Shown here piece after piece: positions 56,351 to 64,000 of a stretch of DNA of 64,000 nt (positions within the stretch are counted from its first letter, which is position 1; every line of letters starts with the position of its first letter). The position numbers and the translations under genes are program-made. Location: the NCBI GenBank assembly GCA_018881555.1, contig JACAXG010000093.1, positions 1,631,264 through 1,695,263 of the forward strand, given 5' to 3'. The stretch comes from Amblyornis subalaris. Its lineage: Eukaryota > Chordata > Aves > Passeriformes > Ptilonorhynchidae. Below the pieces are notes generated by a model. It was not told where the DNA came from. It saw only the letters and a program-made list of their open reading frames with translations, and ran no database searches.

Positions 56351-59300
56351 CCTTGAATCTGGGTTTTACCTTATGAGCTTTAGGCTCCACTCGTCACTAG
56401 TTCTTTCAGCTTGTGGAAAAACAAAAGAGAAAATACCCAAAGTCATTATTTTACTGGAGGTCTGAGTTGTTTGTTAGAGGCTGTCTCCAATGACACNGGC
56501 TCCGAGTTTAGAGGCTGCAGGATATTAATATTAACAATGTAAATAACAGACAATTCTTCAGAGGGCAAAGGAANTTGTCTCCAATTTTCAAAGGATGTGC
56601 TTTACTTAACTAAGGCTAATTAGCTGTGATCTTCATATAAGCAACAAAAAAGAAGAAATTGCATCTGATTTTACATTTTTAAACAGCTGAAAAAATTTTC
56701 CTGCTTATCCAAAACAGACTTTTAGGATCATTACCAAGTTCTCAAGTGTGTACAAATTACNGTCCCCAAGATTATTTGCCTTATACAGGGTATTTAGAGA
56801 GAATTTGTTCCTTGCAGCATTCTCCCACCACTGCAGGCAATTTCCTTCTCAGAAATGTATTTCTCCAGTCCTGGCTTGCAGATACCTACTGGTTTCTTCT
56901 TCTTTTGCTATATATTTGCGTCTCTGTCATACACAACATTTTCTAGAGCCAAGTGTGAAGCATCTNACTACAAGAAGAACATTTATCATCTTCAGCAGAG
57001 TTTGTGCCACGAACAAAACATAGGGGCTGATTAAAAAGGCATTTCTGGAAAAGGTGTGACTGGAAAGCAGGGCAGTGAGCAAGACTGAGAGTCCTGTGCA
57101 TAAAGCATGCAGTGCTCCCGCTCAGAATTTCGCATATGCATGACAAAGTGAACTTCCAGGCCTTTGCATGGAGTTGTTTTCACATGCTTGTGAACACCTT
57201 GTGCAGCCAGTCCCACCTGCTGCCAGAGCTGCATTAGCATTTCTGCTCTTGGAGGGGTGGCTAAACCTTCTTAGACTCGTTAAAGGTTCCCTTCTTCCAC
57301 TTCATGTATCACTTTACTTCACCTGAAGTACAGAGAGAGGCTGATCTGGTGATGTTTCAGTAGCTAAGCTAAGACATTCCCAGGTTTCCAGCTCCCTAAG
57401 CCAGAAGGTTCCTGCAGCTCTGGTTACAGAGTTCATACATTATCAAATCTGTCTCATGTTTNATATGCTTTGGAGAGATCCCTTCCTTCCTCCACGACTG
57501 TTGCTGTAATTACACAAATTATCTGCTCCACTGTCACTTCCAGTCAAAGGTGTCATCTAAAATTAAAAATTCATGTAAAAACTAGAGATGTTACTCTTTT
57601 GAGCAGACAGTTCAGACCTGATCTGGTTTCACAATGTTTGGTTTCACTTCCCATGTGCTGCCTCCTGCACATGGTGAGGAGCTGAGCCAAGGCCCACGAG
57701 GCTGCCCAGCCCTCCAGCTCACAGTATTTCATCTTAAACATCATTTTGTTGTTTCAATTCAGGCCTCAAATTCATTAGGATTTAATTTCAGTACATTTTA
57801 TTAATATAGTGATGTGCTGTAGCTGTACCAAATCCTTGGTGGTTGGTGGTTCTGCACCACCAACATTCATGGCAAGCCTTTTTCCTCCTCTACCTCCACC
57901 ACCACAAAGGGCTTTGGAGAAGGAATTCCCACATGGACAGGGGCAAGGAAGCTGCTCCTTGGGATTTGTGTTGCACAAACTTGGGGCTGATGCACCANAG
58001 CATCACTGAGCTACCAACACCCACTGGACTGGGAACCTCCAGCTGAGTCTGGATCAGGAGTAAGCCTAAGGTGGAAAAANGAAGGTGCCAGCACAACTCA
58101 ACACCAAACTCTGGTGAGGTTCAGAAATCAGCATGGAAAATATCCAGGAATAAACACTCACTTGTTAAGCTCCANGGGGAAGACAGGGAGGGAAAACAAA
58201 TAAAAAAAGAAAGACGCAAAAACCTTGAGCAAAGACTGACCCAGCCCTGCTTCTCAAGGTCACAGGAGATTTTTGGCTCCACTGGAAATAGAGGTTGCAA
58301 TTTTTTGAATCCATGAATACTTTTAAACCAAGAACAGTTCAAGTAACTTATANCATCTCAAAAAATTGTTTTATGGCCACAAGAAGTGTAATCACACAGA
58401 AGTTGTTATTTGGCTCTTGCCATTTGTTTAAAGTTCAAGANGAGGAGGGAGGAGCACTGACCATTTCCACCAGCCAACATTTANGCATCAGGGAAAGTTT
58501 TGTGTTTGCTCCATGCCCCAACCACTGCCTCAACAAATTCACCAGAATGAGAACACTCTGCTTTTCCTTTGCAGACAGACTGAACAGTTTGAGCTGGACC
58601 CTGAGACTGGACGTGCCCACTGACCCATTACCAGCATGGGTGTTTTCATACCCAACCAGTCAATTGCCCAGAAAGGTTCATAATGTAACATGACGGGAAG
58701 AGCCACCAGATGTGACTGGTTAAAATCTGGTGCAGAAAACTTGGAAATCAGGAAAGGCTTGTTTTTCCAGACCAGGACAGCATTTCAAGCTTAAATAAAC
58801 GCTCTTCATTTTTTTTTTTTTCCTTGCCTTTTTCCAAGCAGGATTGTCAGGAGAGAGGAAAAAAAAGGAAAGGGACATTTAGGGAAGAACAAACAAATTT
58901 TATGTAGAGATTGAAGAAGTGCTGAGATGATGATAGCTCTTCTTGAATGCAAAGATTAGGCTGCATCCGAGCTGCTCACAGGTGCAGTCTGTTCCTCCTG
59001 GAAAAGTTAAGCCTAAGGAAAGGCTGAGCTTTGAGAGCAGCCTTACAGCACCATGTGTNCCATGTCATTTTTCCAGAGACTCCAGTGGTAAGAGTGGGGC
59101 AGGAACTCATTGAGTCTCCCCAGTGTGAGCTCAGTTCAAGAGGCTGCAGAAATAAATAATGGGTGTGTAGGAACAGAATATCTGAAATGTATCATAATTT
59201 GAAGAAAAAGAGCCCAAAACCCACAAAAAAAAATTTAAAAATCCTCGTGGCTACCCTTTATTTGGTTCAGTTGAGCTCAGCTCAGGAAGCTGGAGGCTCT

Positions 59301-61729
59301 TGCAGGACTTCCATGCTGGAATGCACACCCAAAGGGCACTGGAATAAAAAGCTGCTATTTAATGCATCATTTCTTTCATCTGGCATTGCTCTTAAGCCTA
59401 AACTCTGAAGTTTATACTTAATAATTGAATTCAAGGCCAGGGCAGTTTTTGAACTGTTCACATATTTGGTACAGTTGTAACAACCTGGTTGTTCCTGCAC
59501 CACAGCCTAAACCTCCCTCAAATACAAGGTAGCTTAGAGAAAGAAAACAGGATTTTAAGTCATATTTGAATGTATCAGTTCCATTTAGGCAGCATTTTAT
59601 CCTCAGCATCTTTCCAGTCAGAACCTCCNGGGATTTTTTTGGTGATGCAACAAGAACTGGTAAAAGGAAGGAGCAGTGGTGAACTCTGAGCACATGGAAT
59701 ATTGCACAGAAGGGGAAGCCCATAAAACTGCAGAGAAACCATAAAATAACTTTCTCTTTGGCTGGATGAAGAAATTAGTGAGCACAGAGAAGATGAAATG
59801 CTGAAATTTGCTGAATTTGTCTTTAACACTTTCATGTATTTCGAACTGGACTGTACTTTCTATAAGGCCACAGAGAAAAGCAAGAATTATGTATATGAAG
59901 CACTATTAAAATACAGTGAATGTCTATTAAAAGATAAATTTAAATCTCTAATACAGAAATTGCTTTTCTGGAAGCTAACACCTTTTTTTTGCCCCAAATC
60001 AGAAACACAGTTTATAACATACCTCAGGAGTTTTGCCATTACATTTGTGCCGTCAACAGAGTACATTTCCACCTAAACAAGAGATATCTGACAGATGAAA
60101 CATTTCCCTTATAGCTCCAGGTGACACAAATCCAGTCTGAACACTGGTTGTTTTTAAAGGCAGCATGAAAGAAAAACAGAAGTTTACAACTTTTTCACTA
60201 ATGTGGCTTTGGGAAGACTTTCTAAAGACTATTAATCACATCAGAGCTTTGAGATCATTACAGAAGTGTTATTATGCCTCCAAAAGCACATTTTATCCAA
60301 ATGATGATGTAATTAATGAAAAACAAGCTGGCATCTGACATGACTGATCTCTTAACTCGGAGGGGCTGGAGAACAGGGCCTGCAGTTCAGAGAGGACGTG
60401 TGAAAAGGTCACTGGCACTCACCTGGAAAGAGGATGTCAAGGAGACAGCAAAAAACTCCATTCACAAGCAGNGAATTTTCCTCCAAGTTGCAAAACACTT
60501 CCCAGGACTCTCCTCCTCCTCCTCCTCCCAGTGTGGTGCTGTTCAGTCCCCACCTGTATTCACCTCTCCCAGGGAGAGCCAGAAGCTTTCCTGCTCCCAG
60601 GGCCAAAACTCCTCCCTAACTCAAAGCTGACCCCACCAGTGCTGCCCAAACCTTCCCGTCCCCCTCTCCTGAGGGGAGAGAAAAGGGCTGGAATGCTGCA
60701 CCTCCAGGGAGTGTGCCCAAGAGAAATCTAAGCTCCTCTCCCAAATCCTCTTAATTATTTCCGCACCCTTACCAAGCCGTAGGTGAACCACCCAAACCTA
60801 CAAATAAATTGTTGCTCACCCAGCTGTGGCCCTGGTCTTAGCTGGAAGGCATCTGCCTCGAGATCCGGTCTAAAACCTGGAAGCCAAAGCAAAACTCTAG
60901 AAGACATGAAATTTTATACCCAGCTATGGATAGAAGTTGCCAAAATTGACAGAAGCAAAAAGCAGAAAGGATAAATCCATTTGTGGCCTGAAAAAGCATC
61001 AGTAGTGGGGGAAAATGGGAGAGGACACAGCCTCCCTTCATGGGAATATTCTTGACAGGCTATGGGAAGTTCCTGTCCCTGATTTAGACACCTGGTTTGG
61101 AGTTCTGAAGTTGAATAACCACCTCACTTTTCATTCATTTTCCTGCTCTAAGTGCTGTCCTGGAAAACACATAGGCCAGCACCACTGAATCTTCAGCTGT
61201 TCATACATCCTTATTTTCCAGGAATTGCTTTCTGATTTTCTCTTAAGAGGTGTGTGACTCTCCTATCCAGTTTTCAGCATTTCCTAACAATCCCAATACT
61301 TTATAAAGCAGTTTTACCTTGGCTGCTCCCAATGGCCTGCAAGGGACCGAGTCAGGTGGCTCCTCCTCAAGCTTGGCCTCTCTGCATCCCTGTTACAATG
61401 AAAGACACGGATGCACTTCCCAAGAGCATCCTGCTGCTCCTGGCTGACACGGCTGTCCTCTCCTCTGCCCCAGAGGTGCTGTGTGGTGGCAGTGTCCTGG
61501 TGCAAAATCCTTCCAAGGTGAAAGGCAGCACCTGTAAAACACCGTGAGAGGTTCAGCTTTATTAATTCAGCAATTCTCTTTAGACTCTTATAATATCACC
61601 TTTTGCAAAGAGAAAACAGTGAGGATTTTTTTTTTTTAATTATGTATCTGCTGATGATGTGCCTAAACCCCTCCAATATTGGTGTAAAAGGACTTAGGAC
61701 CTGTGAATTACATTTGAGAAGTGTTTTAA
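56351..61729. other. Unique noncoding sequence, 5.4 kb without CR1
   Basis: No gene recognised. T-rich run at 58809-58821 and (TCC) short run at 60509-60528. Open frames here (for example 58295-58693, 59798-60076, 60316-60630) show no recognisable domain. AT-rich parts at 56500-56700 and 59780-60080 could hold regulatory DNA, but no specific signal stands out. Confidence 0.45.
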
Positions 61730-62020
61730 AGGACACGCAGCATTTCCATCACACATACCTATTAGGTTTATGTGACAAATGAAATTTTACTGGATTATTT
61801 ATATTTTTAAAGTATCAGCCAAGGCATTTCAATCCTGGACCTTCTTAAGTATTCGTTGCCTCTAAATGAACTGGATCTGTTGTATAATGGAATTACCAGA
61901 TTTGTATTAAATTGTAGCTTTGGGACCCATCACTGTGTGATGCTATCTACTTTCAACTGGCTTTGTTTATCACAGAGAAGGGAACTGAATTAGCATAAGA
62001 CACTACAAAGTAGTAAAGGG
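61730..62020. promoter_or_regulatory. Candidate conserved noncoding element
   Basis: Transposon-free, AT-rich: 'ctattaggtttatgtgacaa', 'actggattatttatattttt', 'cttaagtattcgttgcc', 'gtataatggaattaccag', 'gtttatcacag', 'gaattagcataagac'. Motif content is enhancer-like; inference only. Confidence 0.28.
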
Positions 62021-62459
62021 ATTTNAGCACCCTCTCTATTTGACCTCCTATTGACCTGGGCTAATTCATATTCTCCCTGGGATGCCGTAACAGGTCATTC
62101 TGTATCTGGAAAAAAATCAGGTCGACTTATGGCGCCGCGTCCCCCGTCCCTGTGGCAGCGGAGACGCGGAATTCCCTCTCTGCACACACACACAGACACA
62201 CACACACACACGGCTGCGCTCCTCCTCGAAAGGAAAATGAACTTTTATTTGGGANTTACCACGCAAGAGGCTGTGATTTNTCTTACTCATTGCATTGCTG
62301 TGGCTGCTGCTGCCAGNGGGGCCGTGGGTAACGTCGGTGGTGGCGGNGAGAGGGTGGTGGGGACGTNGGGATGTGGGGAGGGAAGGTGTGCAAGCAGATG
62401 GAAACGTGTTTGCACACTCATGGACGCACTCACNCAAGGCATTGTCCACACTGGTGTTC
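62021..62459. other. Unique noncoding sequence around a CA repeat
   Basis: GC-richer segment with CpGs at 62110-62175 ('cttatggcgccgcgtccc'). The CA repeat is listed separately. A 183-codon open frame crosses this segment and the CR1 copy; it includes several N codons and is not a gene. Confidence 0.45.
62183..62211 (+). repeat. (CA)n dinucleotide microsatellite
   Basis: CA repeat with one 'CAGA' interruption near 62193-62195, about 14 units. Confidence 0.95.
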
Positions 62460-62588
62460 ATAGAATCACCACAGAATGGCCTGGGTTGGAAGGGATTGTA
62501 AAGAGAATCTTATTCCAACCCCCTACAGGGACACCTTCCACTAGACCGGGTTGCTCCAAGCCCCATCCAGCCTGGCTTTGGATACTTT
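62460..62588 (-). mobile_element. CR1 LINE 3'-end fragment
   Basis: Reverse-oriented CR1: 'atagaatcaccacagaatgg', 'cctgggttggaagggattgt', 'tattccaaccccctacaggg', 'acaccttccactagaccggg', 'ttgctccaagccccatccag', 'cctggctttggatac'. About 130 bp; 3' octamers partly preserved. Confidence 0.94.
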
Positions 62589-63289
62589 ATCCTGCCATAT
62601 AATGCCTGGAGACAGTAGCTCTGATGGAAAGAGAGTTCTGGGAGGGGATGTGTGAGTTGCACGTGAGGATCTGCTTTGTCCAGTTGGAGGAGGTGCTTAA
62701 CCCTGAAACAGTTCTTGGCCATCGGACTGGTTGTTCTAGGAAATCAGGCCCACTTTTCCTTCCATTTTGGGAAGGCTGCCTATCATCATGACAGAAAATA
62801 TCCATGGAATTAATAACATTTTCCACAGGATAAAAGGAGTTTACACTACCCTGACTTTTCCAGGCTGTTGGACCTCCCTGCAAGATCCCACACACCAAAT
62901 GCCCACAACTTCCCCTTGTGGGAATGGACCCTCCAGGCACTTCTCAAAGTGCAAGAGCCCAGAGTTGGGCTGGGGATGGTTTTGGGAGGCAGGTCTAGCT
63001 CTGGGTGAGGAAGGGATGTTTGATTGTGTTCAGGAAGGCAGCAATAGTGAATACAGGGGACATTTAAAGTGACACCTCACTGCTCTGCACCACAACAATG
63101 CCCTTTCGCCAAGCCAAACGTGTCCTCTGCTCTGAACCCTGAAAGCTGCTCCATAACACTCATGGATTTGGTCCTTAAATCAACTCTGATCTCAATGGCC
63201 TCCTCAGATTTCAGCTACGATTTTTTTTTCTAGCTTTAAATTCTATTTAGCAAGAGAAAAAATAATGTAGATATTTAGTCAAAGGTTGT
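62589..63289. other. Unique noncoding sequence
   Basis: Nothing recognised; a T-run lies near 63221-63229. Confidence 0.4.
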
Positions 63290-63600
63290 TGCTGGTAATT
63301 CCAGAAATTGAAGCCTATTTTTTGCAGCAAAAAGCATGAAATGAACTCCAGCCGTCGCTCTGCAGTGCAAAGGGCTGATGAATTACAGTGGCAGCCTGCT
63401 TTATTCTCCTTAATAAGAAATTAGATCACAATGGGGATTTACCAAAATTACCTTGAAGTGTTTGTGGGGTTGAGTGATTGGACAATTTGTGCTCAAATTG
63501 TGTCGAATCATCCGAGTTCCAGCATCTGTCTCTTTAGTTGGCCTATGGGCTGCTTTCAAAATGCCCTGCTCTCCTTTAACAGGAGCCTGCTAATGAATGC
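63290..63600. promoter_or_regulatory. Candidate conserved enhancer-like element with palindrome
   Basis: Transposon-free. It has 'tgctggtaattccagaaatt', 'gggctgatgaattacagtgg', 'ctccttaataagaaattaga' and 'gcctgctaatgaatgc'. A perfect inverted repeat ACAATTTG (63482-63489) / CAAATTGT (63494-63501) with a 4-nt spacer contains opposed SOX-type ACAAT half-sites. Retained CpGs occur in 'ccagccgtcgctctg' and 'gtgtcgaatcatccgag'. One of the best enhancer candidates here, but inferred only. Confidence 0.38.
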
Positions 63601-64000
63601 AGAGGCTCAGCCCTACACACAGGGTTTGTTTGCTTTCTTCCCATTTTTCCAAATTGCATTATTGATAATTTTCGGAGAACTTCCCAGATCTCCGTGGCGA
63701 TTTCAGCAACTCCCGTTTCAGGTAAGAAGGGAAGAGTCTTTTTAGGAAATGGATTAAATNTTAATATTTAGCCTTTTCCTAACCTATATCCCTGGCCAAG
63801 TTCACTTCNTTATTCACTGATATCTTCTGTTATAGCTGCAGTTTGCAGGAGCTCAGTTTGGAGCTGGAATTCGGCATTCCTGCAAGGAGCCCCTGGAATG
63901 GACCCGTGTTTTGAAGGAAGCCCATGCCATTTCATTAGGAGGCAGGAGACAGAGGCTGATGTGCTGCATCTTGAATAACTTCGGGAAATCTTTTAAGTCA
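63601..64000. other. Unique noncoding sequence at window edge
   Basis: No gene recognised. Continues the transposon-free stretch and may extend the neighbouring candidate element beyond the window. Confidence 0.4.

Noticed and set aside
62051..62602. 183-codon open frame
   Set aside because: It spans the CA microsatellite and the CR1 copy and includes several ambiguous codons.
1..64000. CRISPR arrays, operons, bacterial promoters, tRNA and rRNA genes
   Set aside because: No spaced direct repeats, tRNA cloverleaf consensus (such as GGTTCGAATCC) or rRNA-like sequence was seen, and the DNA is clearly vertebrate.

Overview
The window is vertebrate nuclear DNA, most probably from a bird and plausibly a songbird (passerine). 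The main evidence is about 22 short, mostly 5'-truncated pieces of CR1 LINE retrotransposons, the dominant interspersed repeat of bird genomes. Many keep the typical CR1 3' end, a 'gttggaagggacc'-type block followed by 'attctatg'-like octamers. The avian assignment rests on established repeat biology; the passerine assignment is inference. The draft-assembly character is visible as well over 100 single N calls, one 4-N run and one 35-N gap inside a pyrimidine microsatellite.

I find no protein-coding gene, tRNA, rRNA or other recognisable RNA gene. Every long open frame is either a translation of a CR1 copy or microsatellite, or is of a length expected by chance in 64 kb, and none resembles a protein family I recognise. 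The one exception is a decayed, stop-interrupted reverse-transcriptase fragment of a CR1-clade LINE on the minus strand near 54.7-55.1 kb. The window therefore looks like intergenic or deep intronic sequence.

Layout: 0-8.6 kb is mostly unique sequence with three plus-strand CR1 pieces. 8.6-15.65 kb is a 7 kb CR1-free block with a compact CpG-retaining candidate regulatory element (9.5-9.8 kb), a GT microsatellite and a CpG-rich island (15.06-15.58 kb). 15.65-17.04 kb has two CR1 pieces. 17.04-21.27 kb is CR1-free and holds a second CpG-rich patch adjoining an AT-rich candidate element (17.93-18.39 kb). 21.3-33.3 kb is the repeat-dense part, with CR1 copies in both orientations, an octamer-bearing diverged tandem repeat near 22.0 kb and a (TTCCT)n tract with an assembly gap. 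33.3-41.2 kb is mostly unique and AT-rich, with an inverted-repeat element at 37.7 kb and a 72-bp diverged duplication at 39.3 kb. 41.2-49.3 kb is the longest CR1-free block (8.1 kb), with several candidate conserved elements. 49.3-56.35 kb again carries CR1 pieces including the RT fragment. 56.35-64 kb is largely unique with one CR1 piece, a CA repeat and a candidate element near 63.3-63.6 kb.

The picture is a gene-poor regulatory landscape: AT-rich, homeodomain/POU-motif-bearing segments free of transposons, separated by CR1 debris. All regulatory-element calls are inferences from composition and motif content, because no alignment to other species could be run.
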